Source: Microvelia longipes (taxonomy: Eukaryota; Arthropoda; Insecta; Hemiptera; Veliidae). From it: a stretch of 64,000 nt of DNA. The stretch lies in assembly GCA_018340805.1 (NCBI GenBank), contig JACMZG010000008.1, positions 53,632,736 through 53,696,735 on the forward strand. Direction: 5' to 3'. Of the stretch, positions 33,670 to 44,907 are shown one piece after another; the stretch's first letter is position 1, and each line of letters opens with the position of its first letter. Both the position numbers and the translations under genes were made by a program. The notes under the pieces are model-generated. The model was not told the origin of the DNA. It ran no database searches and saw only the letters and a program-made list of their open reading frames with translations.

Positions 33670-34815
33670 TTACAGATCAGATATCAAAGATAGACTGACT
33701 GGCGCTGGTGTGGGCGCTAGTAAAAGGGCTTTCAGAAGGGGCGTTCTTTCTCCCCTCTCATTAATATTATTATCGCCCAGTGTCTCCTGGCTTCTCAAAA
33801 TTTCGAGTTTTTCTAAGAAGTCCATTTTCTTCCCTTTACCAATGAAATGGAGGCAGCCAACTTTGTGTGGTCCATCATGATGATTCTCTGTTCTTAAATG
33901 TTGGTAAAACTTGCTGTCCGATCTCCGTGTATGCTCCCCAGCCCTGGTGCTTATACTTCTTCCAGTCTGACCTAAGTATTCGACCTGGCAGGTACCGCAC
34001 TGAACCTTGTAAATGCCACTTCTAGCCCCAGGCGGAACAGGGTCTTTAACGCTGCCTAAAATAGTTCTAAGGGTCTTATTATTAGAAAAACTAACTCTCA
34101 AGTCATTAGACTGAAGGATGGAAGCTAGACGTTGTGAAATACTGCCTATATATGGAATAGAGCACCAAACTTTATCAACTTGACTACGTTCTGCATCCAT
34201 CATTTGAAGAGCTAAACGACGATTTTTCTTTCGTATAAGTTTGTCAATCAAGTCAACCTTATAACCGTTTCCTAAAGCTATGTTATAAATCGTGTTTAGT
34301 TCCTTATTATAAGCTTCTGAGTCGAGGGGTGTAGTTAATAGTCGGTGGACCAAAGCATTAAAAGCTGCCATTTTATGCATCCAAGGATGTTGGGAATCGG
34401 CCGGAATCACGTTGTCGGTGGCAGTAGGTTTTCTATAAATTTCAAACCTTAAAATATTATCTTTCCTAGAGATAGTAAGATCAAGAAAATTTAAAACGCC
34501 GTTCTGCTCGATTTCGTGAGTAAACTTTATGGTCTTAAGACGGGTGTTAAGGTACTCTAAAAAAGATAATAATTTATGTTCAGAACCAGTCCAGATTACG
34601 AAGACGTCATCGACGTACCTTTTCCAAAAATATATGTACTTAAGGTAAGGATTACGAGCACGGTCCTCAACAAACTCATGATAGAAATAATGCATAAAAA
34701 TATTTGCACCTAAGGCTGATAGAGGTGCGCCCATAGCTAAGCCTCCTTTACCTTTATAAAAGTTGCCATCAAACGAAAAATAATCTTGACTAAGGCACAG
34801 TTCCAAAACTTCCAT
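33670..34815 (-). CDS. PLE reverse transcriptase with GIY-YIG endonuclease
   Basis: 381 codons are open, and the frame stays open upstream to about 34950, where VSFDVVDLFTSVP (the RT box with the first catalytic Asp of PLEs) is read. The true N-terminus is missing, and the ATG at 34815 is only the first one available. Seen in order: GLAMGAPLSALGANIF (residues 25-40), YVDDVFVIW (67-75, catalytic Asp-Asp), FLDLTIS (110-116), GIYK (267-270) with CGTC (273-276), YLGQTGRSISTRAGEHTRR (280-298), KLEILRSQE (336-344) and INERGERTPL (351-360). The GIY-YIG Arg and downstream Glu are present. Known role: target-primed reverse transcription, with the GIY-YIG part nicking DNA. The copy lacks about half the protein, so it cannot be autonomous as it stands. 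Confidence 0.9.
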   Translation of the reverse strand: MEVLELCLSQDYFSFDGNFYKGKGGLAMGAPLSALGANIFMHYFYHEFVEDRARNPYLKYIYFWKRYVDDVFVIWTGSEHKLLSFLEYLNTRLKTIKFTHEIEQNGVLNFLDLTISRKDNILRFEIYRKPTATDNVIPADSQHPWMHKMAAFNALVHRLLTTPLDSEAYNKELNTIYNIALGNGYKVDLIDKLIRKKNRRLALQMMDAERSQVDKVWCSIPYIGSISQRLASILQSNDLRVSFSNNKTLRTILGSVKDPVPPGARSGIYKVQCGTCQVEYLGQTGRSISTRAGEHTRRSDSKFYQHLRTENHHDGPHKVGCLHFIGKGKKMDFLEKLEILRSQETLGDNNINERGERTPLLKALLLAPTPAPVSLSLISDL

Positions 34816-35006
34816 AAACTCTGTATTAAAAATCTTATTACATGAATATTTTTCTAAGATTGCTTTAAAAAGTGTTAAACACGTGTTTGACGGGACACTG
34901 GTGAATAAGTCTACAACATCAAACGAAACTAGGATGTAGGAAGAGGTATATTTTTGATGTTTGTTATATGTTTGAGGTATATTTTTGATTTTTTTTGTAA
35001 ACTAGG

Positions 35007-35940
35007 ATGTACATATATTTTTGGAAAAGGTACGTCGATGACGTCTTCGTAATCTGGACTGGTTCTGAACATAAATTATTATCTTTTTTAGAGTACCTTA
35101 ACACCCGTCTTAAGACCATAAAGTTTACTCACGAAATCGAGCAGAACGGCGTTTTAAATTTTCTTGATCTTACTATCTCTAGGAAAGATAATATTTTAAG
35201 GTTTGAAATTTATAGAAAACCTACTGCCACCGACAACGTGATTCCGGCCGATTCCCAACATCCTTGGATGCATAAAATGGCAGCTTTTAATGCTTTGGTC
35301 CACCGACTATTAACTACACCCCTCGACTCAGAAGCTTATAATAAGGAACTAAACACGATTTATAACATAGCTTTAGGAAACGGTTATAAGGTTGACTTGA
35401 TTGACAAACTTATACGAAAGAAAAATCGTCGTTTAGCTCTTCAAATGATGGATGCAGAACGTAGTCAAGTTGATAAAGTTTGGTGCTCTATTCCATATAT
35501 AGGCAGTATTTCACAACGTCTAGCTTCCATCCTTTCAGTCTAATGACTTGAGAGTTAGTTTTTCTAATAATAAGACCTTAGAACTATTTTAGGCAGCGTT
35601 AAAGACCCTGTTCCGCCTGGGGCTAGAAGTGGCATTTACAAGGTTCAGTGCGGTACCTGCCAGGTCGAATACTTAGGTCAGACTGGAAGAAGTATAAGCA
35701 CCAGGGCTGGGGAGCATACACGGAGATCGGACAGCAAGTTTTACCAACATTTAAGAACAGAGAATCATCATGATGGACCACACAAAGTTGGCTGCCTCCA
35801 TTTCATTGGTAAAGGGAAGAAAATGGACTTCTTAGAAAAACTCGAAATTTTGAGAAGCCAGGAGACACTGGGCGATAATAATTTAATGAGAGGGAGAAAG
35901 AACGCCCCTTCTGAAAGCCCTTTTACTAGCGCCCCACACC
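35007..35940 (+). pseudogene. Second PLE copy, frameshifted
   Basis: Residues YIYFWKRYVDDVFVIW onward repeat the minus-sense copy almost identically up to 35543. Compared with that copy there is one extra T in the run at about 35535 (frameshift), one missing C near 35578, missing bases near 35880-35895 and one extra C near 35932. The GIY-YIG part (SGIYKVQCGTC, YLGQTGRSISTRAGEHTRR) is still readable in pieces. The near identity of the arms shows they arose together or exchanged recently, while the frameshifts show this arm is not under coding constraint. Confidence 0.9.
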
Positions 35941-36195
35941 AGCGCCAGTCAGTCTATCTTTGATATCTGATCTGTAAGACTCATCTACCACCCTCTTCTT
36001 TATTCAACGGTATTTTTAATTTTTACTATTGTCTTTCTTTTTAATTTATTTATTTGTTATTTTTTTTTGTATATTTATTTTAATTTTTTGACTCGTGTTA
36101 TTAATTAGTTTACTTGATTGTTTATTTTTCTTTTTAGTTTTTAGCTTTCTCTTATTTTTCTGATTTATTGTATTATTTTGTTTGTTAGGCTAGCA

Positions 36196-36233
36196 CTGAT
36201 GATGACCTCTTGTTAGGTTGAAAGCGCTTTGCT
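36196..36233 (+). ncRNA. Hammerhead-like motif at the right PLE tail (family B)
   Basis: CUGAUGA at 36196-36202, stem II GACCU/AGGUU, GAAA at 36220-36223, stem III AGC/GCU. Identical to the inverted copy at 33411-33447, so both ends of the dimer keep it intact while the coding arm decays. Confidence 0.45.
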
Positions 36234-36499
36234 AAAAAGAAATATATTTTTGTGGAGAGACTTCTTCCTCTTTTATTAGACCTAGGAAATGTAACAAGCA
36301 AAATGCAATGCAACATCTGGGAACTGTTCTATCATTCCACATCATTGGTGACATGATGTAATGACATGTCCAACTCTGTTCTGAAAAAGAGTTGGACACG
36401 ACATTATGTTGAGCCATCAATGATGGCGCAGGTGTAGCATAGTATTTTGCTAGTTACATTTTCTACGTATCTCTTGCACAATTATATTTTGTCAAAAAA

Positions 36500-38770
36500 T
36501 ATTAATTAAAGAATAAAACAAATCATTAAATAAATAATTTCTGAAAATTGCATTAAATGGAGCTTTAGTTGCATCTGCTCACTGTTATCTTTTATCATAC
36601 TTCATTCTACTAGCATAACCTTTTTAACAAATAAATTTTAAACTGTTTCTCAAAAATTAATCTTAAAATAAAATAGAGGAGGTCTCTTTCTGCTCCCAAA
36701 ATATTTTTTTTATAATTAAAAGTTACACATCATACAGACAGATTTTTGTGGAAACCACTCAGGAGGCCCTAAAAACACTTAAATCGGATAACTCCGGTCT
36801 CGGATTTTTATGCAAACACAATACTTTTCCTTTATACCTACAGTATAAATGAGGAAAAGTAAAAAGGGAAATGTTAAGGGTCACAAATATACGTTTAATA
36901 AGACATTAAAAAAGACAGCTACATTTCTTTCCAGATCCAACAAAAACTAATAAAGGAAAATGGAACTTGAAATCAAGTTTTACCAAATGAAAAGGCATTT
37001 TCACCAAAAACAACCTCGTACCTAATTATAGAAGGTCTTTTCAGAAATAATTCGAATCCTACCAAAACCCTAGCCAAGAGTTTTGCTAACCAACCCGAAT
37101 TGCAAACGAATCCCTCCAATAACTGAATTAAATTTTGGCAAATTCTCAGGGGTACCATTTTAATAATCATATTTCCTGTGATGCTTCAATCTTATCTTTT
37201 TTAACTTAACCTTAAAATATAACCGAGCAAATAAAGAACAAACGCTGTATAAAGGTTAAGTCATTAAGGGTAAAGTCACAAATTTAGGAGATAACAAAAA
37301 TAACACTTAAATCGAATAAGAATAAGACAAAATTAATAATTAAAGTCTTCTTTAAAAAAAATTTAATTAATAAATTTCTGAAAAATAAAATTACCATCTA
37401 GATCTAAAAGTGGGAAATTCTGATAAAAATGTATTTTTAGGATAAGAAACCAGAGAGGAAATATTTTTAAGATAAAAAAGAAGGGAAATATTAGTAGAGG
37501 CATCCAAGTCTAAAACTGCCTCACAGCATTATATAATTGTTTCTCTTAAATCCTTTTTGCGTTTTTAATTAGGATGAAAATCGCTTGGATGGAGCTACAG
37601 CGTAATAAGAGTATTGGAACGAGGCCGCACACGGAGAGGTAACGAGATAAGACTACACTGTTCAAGATAATGGAACACCGTCCTATATACAAGAGATTCT
37701 CTTTAAATGACAAGAAAACTTTACTTCATATAGAAAAGAAAATCTTCTAACCCTTCATAATCCCTGGGATAAGCGACGTGTAAATTATATTGTGATACCA
37801 TGCCAACGACCCAAATCATAAAAAAAAACTTTTCTTATACTTAACAATAAAACTGGAAAAAACTTAGGATATAATTGCCAAGTTTCTGAAAAATATAAAT
37901 AAACTCGAAGCATCTCGAAACTTTTTCAAACAGGATAATAATAGAAAGAGATTTATTATCACTTCGTAGAATTTTCAACTAAATTATTTTTCGAGCTGCA
38001 TTAAATTTTAAATGAATGATTTATTTAATGAGGAACCTTAAACGAAGCATAAATAGTAAAGAAATTAGATTCAGTAAATTATACATCACGTCAGAAGCAA
38101 AGTGATAAGATTGCTCAGGGAAATACAAATTTTGAAAAACTATACCGAGGAAAACTGTTTACAAGTTTAGTCGAGGAATACAAGTAAGCAAAGAGAATCT
38201 TGATGGAAAACAAAGAGGGCTCTCAATTATGAGTTAAAATGCTCTTGGTATATTTTGGTTAAGAGCCTTCTCATTATCTCTCCTCTTTAACTGGAAATTT
38301 ATTGACTTGGAACTAAATTTTAGAGCTTGGTTGGGCACACTCAGCTCTCGCACACTGTCATAACTCTTCACCCTACTATTTATTTACACGGCCACCCTAA
38401 ACCTACATAATTCATAGTCTAACATTTAGCCGAATCATTCTCTCTCAAACACACCTATAATTGATTAGATGGAAGTTTCGCGCTTCATTGTACATTCCCT
38501 CAACTCTATTGCAAGAAAATTAATTTTATTCCAACAATAAACTTAGTTAATAAATTAGCCGTATTTTCTGTTAATAAATTCCCCATAAACCTTAGCAAAA
38601 GAATCAAGCAGATACCTAAATCTCTAAGTTAAACATAAAATTTATGTTTTTAATAAATTATTATGTTTTGTTTAATTTCTTTTACTTGTTTTATTTCTTT
38701 AACGTGTTTACAATATATTATGATATACAAATTTCGAGCTAAAACAATGATTAAATAAATGATTCTAGCG
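36500..38770. other. No gene; one composite-repeat fragment
   Basis: At 36740-36860 lies the hairpin part of the 5S composite repeat in minus orientation (ACTTTTCCTTTATACCTACA, then GTATAAATGAGGAAAAGT), without a 5S part. The remainder is AT-rich with no supported gene. Confidence 0.5.
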
Positions 38771-38799
38771 CGGTGATTTTAACACAACGTTTCTCTTAC

Positions 38800-38970
38800 A
38801 TTCTTTACTTTTTTCTCTGAGCGCCCTTCTTTGAACAGTTCATATGCTTTGACATACCTACTTCCTGATTTGCCGGGTAGTAGGCTCTCTTTGGCATTTG
38901 TAGCTATTTCCAAAACATCCGACGGGGTATGTTCGAAAAGTTCGTCTATATCTTCGACGATATTCATCAC
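38800..38970 (-). pseudogene. Tyrosine-recombinase-like N-terminal exon (Crypton-like), isolated
   Basis: 57 codons from ATG 38970 end at a good splice donor (AAT then GTAAGAG, 38799 downward). The peptide includes DIDELFEHTPSDVLEIATNA, KESLLPGKSGSRYVKAYELF and KEGRSEKKVKN. The pattern SLLPxKSxxRYxxAYxxF is what I know from the N-terminal helical domain of Crypton-type tyrosine recombinases and proteins derived from them in arthropods. No downstream exon was found on the minus strand, so it is an isolated exon or remnant. Family assignment is by memory of the motif and is tentative. Confidence 0.35.
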
Positions 38971-39845
38971 AAAACGCTATAGAACCGCTATAGAATAAAC
39001 TAACTTTTAAACTGTATTAAATACGGGTTCGAATGATAAAAGTAGTAAATGACTCGACTAAAAAAAGTGAGATAATAGACCCAAGACAAAAATGTTGCCT
39101 TTAAAATAAACAATAACATTTAATTCTAATTAAAGATTTACAATACAAACTATTTCATTTTAATTTTAATTAGTTGAATAATGTAATTATTCATTGTATA
39201 AATTATTTAATAAATTCAATAGGCTTTTTATTATTAACTAATTTATGTTTACAAAAATTATCTATTCACTTTCTTTACCAGCATAGGCAGGGGCGGCTGG
39301 GAAATGATACTTTCCTGCCTAGGCAGGCAAAGTGCAGTCATTCATGACTCATTACCAGCCGATCTGGGAAATGCTACTTTCTCGTCTAAAATTAGTTCAG
39401 TAATGCTTCATTTTCCTGCCGTGAGCAGATAAAAAAATTTAATGACGAGTGATCTTTTTTGGGCAAAAAGAAATTTTTTGGCCACTTCACGTACGCATAA
39501 CTCAATCCGTGGACACTACAAAAATCCTCCAAGAGAGAAGTGGGTTAACAATAAATGTTAGTTATTCATCAACCCGCAATAATAACAAGCAAGAATTTTG
39601 AAAAATCATCAATCGTGGAAAAATGATGCGATCGGATTGAGATTTGGCACGCATGTAGCCATGTATGAGACTAACATATTTGCTAAGTTTCATCTTATTA
39701 TCAGCATTACTTCAATTTTTATCAAATGAATTGTGTACGTTTTTTAAAAAAATGTAAAAAATCGAAAAACAATACAATAAAATTGAACATTGGTACAATT
39801 TAAAAGTGTTGTTTTAATACGACAAGCATATCCATGATTTATGTT

Positions 39846-40171
39846 GGATCATAAAAGTTAAGCAGCACTGAGCGTTATCAGTGCTGTATGGGTGACCGCT
39901 AAGAATTAACGTATGTATTTACTATCCGAGGACATGCTGGAGTATATATTTGGCAAATTAAATATTCTGAGGACGAGCAAAGCGATTTTGAAGCTGGGAG
40001 GATAAGCGTAGCAAATCCGATGAGATGAGTAAAAGTTCTAGGTACCCCGTACCGGAAATGCGCTAAAATTCGCTTGTTTTCTGATAGTAAATGCATCCGT
40101 TTCATTCTCAGCGGTGACCCATACAGCACTGACAGCGCACAATGCTGCTTAACTTTTATGATCCAACAAAA
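39846..40171. repeat. Inverted pair of 5S-derived SINEs
   Basis: The plus copy 39846-40056 (AAAAGTTAAGCAGCACTGAG, then GTATGGGTGACCGCTAAGAA, body and tail GTACCCCGTACC) is followed by a minus partial copy at 40072-40171 whose head (minus strand AAAAGTTAAGCAGCATTG, then GTATGGGTCACCGCTGAGAA) is at the outer end. The two 5S heads are the outer arms of the palindrome and share the upstream GTTGGATCAT. Confidence 0.75.
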
Positions 40172-40329
40172 CCTATAGGTTTACTTGTCCTATTAAAACA
40201 AACCTTTCTGTACTTATTTATTACGTAAAGGTATATACTTGTACCGAATTTAAACTCAATACATTTCCTATATACCTACGGTATAAATGAGGAATAGTAA
40301 TTAGTAACAAGTAGTACATTATAATTAAG

Positions 40330-40555
40330 AAAATGCTCAAGTTACAAAGGATAAACCGAAACTTTGGCAAGAATTGTATTGCTTAACACGGAAACAAGCA
40401 TTCCAAAGGAAATTCGTCCGCCATGCGGACCACCAAGCCAGAGTTTTAATGCTTTCTGAGGACCTGGAAAGGAACCAATTTATTTTATATAGAAGGAGAC
40501 GGGTTTTATTGTTTCTAAAAAATAATAATAAATAACAAAAACTTTTTAGCAACGA
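40330..40555 (+). repeat. Dispersed repeat R, partial copy 3
   Basis: Matches 4740-4830 and 19690-19900 from ATGCTCAAGTTACAAAG through CACGGAAACAAGCATTCCAA to GCGGACCACCAAGCCAGAG. Confidence 0.55.
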
Positions 40556-40569
40556 AATTATATCACTTA

Positions 40570-41287
40570 ATTACATTTTTACTTTTCCTTATTTATACCG
40601 TAGGTGTATAGTAAAAGTATTGTGTTTGTACAAAAATCAGAAAAACGGGATGTCACCGGCATTAACCGTTTCAGATGTTTAAAGACCTGAGAGGGTTTCA
40701 CTAAGTCATCTGTCTGTTATATCGTATCTGCTAGTCTGTCTATGCTAGAGAGTTAAAACTTGGTAACTATCATTCTTTAGGACTAATTGTGCTATCCGAA
40801 AAATATTTCTTTTTATGACATCATCTTGCAATAATGAAAAAAAATCTGAAAAATTTGTCGATCCGTTTGAGATTTGGCACATTAATTGATACATAAGACC
40901 AACATATGTGCTAAGTTTCGTTTCATTATCAGATTTAATTCAATTTTTACTAAATGACTATGAGCATACTTTTTTAAGAAATAGAAAAACATTGAAAAAT
41001 AATCCAATTGACCCGAATTTTGGTACTAATGTGTTCCTTTACGTATTATATAAGTATATACTGAGTTTCAGTAAAGATATCTATGATTTTTGTTGGATTA
41101 TGAAAGTTAAGCACACCCGGTAAGGATAGTACCAGGATGGGTGACTGCTGTGAATAAAACTAATGTAATTACTATCTGAGGTCGAGCGAAACGCGTGCGA
41201 AGACATTTGGCGACTTGTATATTCTGAGGACGAGCGTAGCGGTTCCAATGTGGTGAGGAAAAGATTCGAGGCTCCCCGTACCCCATT
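40570..41287 (+). mobile_element. 5S composite repeat, full-order single-unit copy
   Basis: In order: hairpin (TTTTCCTTATTTATACCGTA, mirrored toward TATAGTAAAAGTATTG), one unit of the segment that is tandem at 24.9-25.8 kb (40640-40735), the spacer with CTATGCTAGAGAGTTAAAAC and GAGATTTGGCACATT, then the 5S-like head at 41092 (GGATTATGAAAGTTAAGCAC, GGATGGGTGACTGC) and the GACGAGCGTAGCGGTTCC body and tail to GTACCCC at 41287. About 720 bp, non-coding. The internal 5S promoter lies about 520 bp from the left end, unlike a normal SINE. Confidence 0.7.
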
Positions 41288-41589
41288 TTTAACCTATATT
41301 GGGATCTTATTGGTTCTGCTGTAGTTATATTGTGAAGATTATATTTCTAGGAAGTATCTATTGAGCCAAAAATGATGGATCTACTGATCCATCATTTTTA
41401 TTAACTTATAAAACAGTCTTCCATACAATTCTGTTGTAGAGATATCTATTTTAATACAAAATGTAATGATTTTTTTTAAAGACATAAATCTTTAGACGAA
41501 TTTAGTTAAAGTTTGTGAGTTATATCACTTTATTTCTGCAACTTCGTGAAAGATGACACACATAATAAAGCTGTAATGAAAAAAATCGG

Positions 41590-42205
41590 GCACGGGGTAC
41601 CTATGAACTTTTCCTCATCACATTGGACTCGCTTAGCTCGTCCTTAAAATATAAAAGTCGATAAATTTATACAGCAAATCGTCTTCGGACTCGCTTAGCT
41701 CGTCCTTAAATAGTAAATACATCCGTATCATTCTTAGCAGTCACCCATCCAGGCACTGAAGCAACGTACAAACGTACACAAGCCATTTGATAACAATAGA
41801 TCTTACACTGATAATGAGATGAAACTTGGCACATATGTTAGTCTAATACATAGCTACATGCGTTAAATCTCCATAAGATCGCAACATTTTTTCGCGTTTT
41901 ATGATTTTCAAAAGTTTTGGCGACAAAAAAATATTTTCCGGTAAGCAAAACATTTTCTGATCCTAAATAAATAATGCATTTGAGTCTCAGTTTATTTATT
42001 TTATGTTTCACTTAATCTTAAGAGAAAAAGCCAAAGCTATAGATCGGGTACGGGGTACATCGGAAGACACACACTCTGACATACACCTTTGCAAAAACCA
42101 CTTCGAAGGTCTTAAAGACACCTGAAACGAATAATTCAAGAGACATCCCGGTTTCGGATTTTTTGCAAACAAAATATTATTTCCATATACCTACGGTATA
42201 AAACC
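41590..42205 (-). mobile_element. 5S composite repeat, inverted copy
   Basis: Tail and body 41590-41720, 5S-like head near 41740-41765 (weakly preserved), spacer with the inverse of GAAACTTGGCACATATG, and the hairpin part at 42165-42205. An extra SINE tail fragment (GGGTACGGGGTAC) lies at 42045. Confidence 0.55.
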
Positions 42206-43087
42206 GGTAGAAACGGTTAGTACTACTACTACCGGTTTTCAAGTGTTCAACAGAAGGCAGGGCAGAGGCAGATAAATTTAATTCATAAATGAGCCCCTAG
42301 ACCAGAAACGGTTTATATTAGTCTTAATATAAGTTAAAGCACAATATTTTAACTTTCAGCAATACAATTAAAATCCATTTTAACAATAGGCATTGGTTTT
42401 TAATTATACCTGGGTTGTTCCATCAGTAGGACAACGACAAAGTAATAATGAATAAAGTTGTAATTCTAGCTTGATAAAATCGAATGAACTAAAAAGAAAC
42501 CCAAAAAGGGTTCCTTCATGACTGAATTTAATCTAAAAGGGTGTGTAATCAAACCTTTATTTTAGGGTTAAAATTTATAGGTAAGAATTGGATATGGATA
42601 GGAAAGGCAAAAGGAATGGGCGAGGGTCGAGGTGTAGGCTTGATTAAAAAGACTATTTTTTTACTTTTTACCTCAATGATAGAGCTTTCCAAAAATACCG
42701 CAATCCTCTGCAATTCCAATCGGTAATTTTTTATGCCTTCATAACTTAGACTATCAGAAAAATGTCTGGGGCGGTGGTCTTTGAAAGCCAAAAGCCAGGC
42801 GAATTTTATTTGAAAACGCATTCTTCCAAAAACAATTCGATTTGTACTTATCAATTCATTACTTGCTTGTATAACTTTACTTTTTCATTAATTATTCCGA
42901 ATCTTTTAAAGAAAATTCTCATATTTATCCAATATAGATTATACAATGCACGAAACAGCATTAATCGCACTTATTTAAAGCTCAATTTATTCTAATTTTT
43001 AGCGTCACAATAACCTGGTTGTTGTGACTGGGGGTCGTGTGCCTCAAAAAGTTGCATTTTGTGGAAAGATAGATTTTATAGTTATTT

Positions 43088-43307
43088 ATGCAACAAGGGA
43101 TGAAAGTAAGTTTTACAGCTCAAGTTAAAGTTTCGTCCTAAGGCAGCGCCGAAGGAGGAATCTTCATTAGATCACGAGGCCGGTAGGCCGAGGGAGATAA
43201 ACTAGTTACCTCCCGAGGCTTGCCGAGGGAGTTAACTAACATTTTGGCTCCCGAGGCTTGACGAGGGAGATAATACGAGAGCTGAAAACTTTCATCCCTT
43301 GTTGCAT
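43088..43307. mobile_element. MITE with ATGCAACAAGGG termini
   Basis: Termini ATGCAACAAGGGATGAAAGT and its perfect inverse. Inside, CTCCCGAGGCTTGCCGAGGG-like segments occur three times. 220 bp, non-coding. Confidence 0.75.
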
Positions 43308-43578
43308 ATTAAATTTTATCTACGACTAGAGAACTAATACTAACAACTATTAATATATTCTTCAGCTCCTTAATTGTTATTGTGTTAGTTTAGTTTATTC
43401 TTACCATGTCAATTACTCTGATGAAGAGAGAATAAAGCCACTATCTTCACATTTTTTTATTTTAAGCTGTCAATAGAATAATGTGTAATACTATATTTGT
43501 AATTTAAACATTAGCGTGTGTATATTGTATATTCTACCCGTAGTACCAACATAACACCGAAAAAAACCTAAAAATTTC

Positions 43579-43579
<1 letters not shown>

Positions 43580-43652
<73 letters not shown>

Positions 43653-43671
43653 ATATATATATTATATATAT

Positions 43672-43718
<47 letters not shown>

Positions 43719-43735
43719 GTAATATATATTAAATG
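43580..43735. repeat. TA microsatellite
   Basis: About 150 bp of TA with ATTATA interruptions. Confidence 0.9.
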
Positions 43736-43789
43736 AATATTAATAGATACTTAAGTATCAAATATCCTGGGAAATGGGAAATAATAATA

Positions 43790-43885
43790 ATAATAATAAC
43801 TTACAGATGGTGAAAAAAGGGAGTGCGAGGGTATGACGCGACGTTTCGACAAATCGTCTTTTTCGAGCTAGAATAAGTCGGTGCG
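43790..43885 (-). mobile_element. Decayed PLE-tail-like sequence
   Basis: Minus strand: AAGACGATTTGTCGAAACGT then CGCGTC. GAC-GATTT-GTC followed by GAAACGUC is the right half of a hammerhead-like core as in family A, but the CUGANGA half is not intact (CUCGAAAAA). Confidence 0.3.
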
Positions 43886-43927
43886 TACTCGGAAGCGTCG
43901 GACCGACAACTCAAAATATATTTAATG

Positions 43928-43929
43928 TG

Positions 43930-43974
<45 letters not shown>

Positions 43975-43984
43975 ATATATATTA

Positions 43985-44016
<32 letters not shown>

Positions 44017-44034
44017 TATATATGTGTGTGTGTA

Positions 44035-44118
<84 letters not shown>

Positions 44119-44125
44119 TATATGT
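43928..44125. repeat. Compound GT-TA microsatellite
   Basis: A GT run of about 45 bp and several TA runs with short GT patches. The open frame across it is a microsatellite translation. Confidence 0.9.
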
Positions 44126-44502
44126 GGAATCTATACAATAAATTAATAACAATTACAAACCACAAATGGGGTTACCCGTGTTTACCTGTTCAATTTAAAA
44201 ATGTGTTTGTTTAATGTTAACATTTTTAACAATTTTAAATATAATAGGTGATCATATTATATGTATCACCATATTTGGGTAAAAGTTACTAAAATAAAAT
44301 TGGTAAAATGATAAATTTGAACTCCTAAGAGTCAAATTAAAAAGGTTAGGGACCATTTTTGAAACTCTATGACAATGTTTTCTCCTTATTTTTAGGGTTT
44401 TCATGACGGTACATCTGAATTATTCCACTTATTTTATTAACATTTTTCTAAATTTTAATCAGAATGTTTTGTAATGAGGAAAAGAATCATCCACTCTTAT
44501 TA

Positions 44503-44907
44503 CAGTCTATCGTTTAGTTTAAAAATCCCCAAGGTCATAAGTATTTTGGGGATTGACTAATCAGAGAAGCCGCTGCCAACCTCTTACTTAAAAAGAGAAA
44601 AAAAATCCCTACCACAATAACCGCTGTAGGGAAATAACCTTCTTCCCGGCAATCGTTCACTTTGTTTATGGTTCTTCTTTTGATGACATCGTTTTGAAAA
44701 CTACTTTCAAATTAATCTTAAAATGATATTATAAAATAAAACTACACAAAAAAAAATGTAAAAAACATCGCCAAGAAAATACGGGTAAAATAACCTGATT
44801 TGTTTACATAGTTTTTACCCGCTCCCTTCTTGCAGGGATTTTTTTTTCTTAAGAATCAGTGATGTCTAAACTGACCTGTCAAGATTTTTAACCTAAACGA
44901 TAGACTG
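44503..44907. mobile_element. Tc1/mariner-like MITE
   Basis: Termini CAGTCTATCGTTTAG and CTAAACGATAGACTG, extended by TTTAAAAATC/GATTTTTAA and flanked by TA on both sides. A TA duplication with CAGT-starting termini fits the Tc1/mariner superfamily. 405 bp, no transposase. Confidence 0.7.

Larger units (their letters stand above)
33331..36278. mobile_element. Penelope-like element, two head-to-head copies
   Basis: The minus-sense copy runs from about 34950 to 33365 and the plus-sense copy from about 35008 to 36278, joined head to head through about 60 bp. Both 3' ends have the same tail (GGAGAGACTTCTTCCTCTTT, TATTA) with a hammerhead-like motif. The left end has 34 further bases (33331-33364) before the 11-bp target duplication; the right end abuts it directly. 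PLEs are known for 5' truncation, inverted partner copies and a short extra segment at one end. The plus copy lacks everything before the FWKRYVDD segment. Confidence 0.9.
33297..36494. mobile_element. MITE M split by a PLE insertion
   Basis: The left terminus of MITE M (ATATAATTGTGCGAGAGAGA, CCTAGGAAA) lies at 33303-33330. The rest (CCTAGGAAATGTAACAAGCA onward to the inverted terminus ACAATTATATTTTGTCA) lies at 36281-36494. The uninterrupted copy at 53101-53327 shows what the empty site looks like. The break coincides with an 11-bp duplication, GACCTAGGAAA (33320-33330 and 36279-36289). Confidence 0.8.

Noticed and set aside
42541..42854. Overlapping open frames on both strands (61 and 101 codons)
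   Set aside because: Neither shows a domain; overlapping frames of this length are expected by chance.
43420..43455. CTGATGA followed by AGAGAGAATAAAGCC as another hammerhead core
   Set aside because: No GAAA at the right distance and no stem II.
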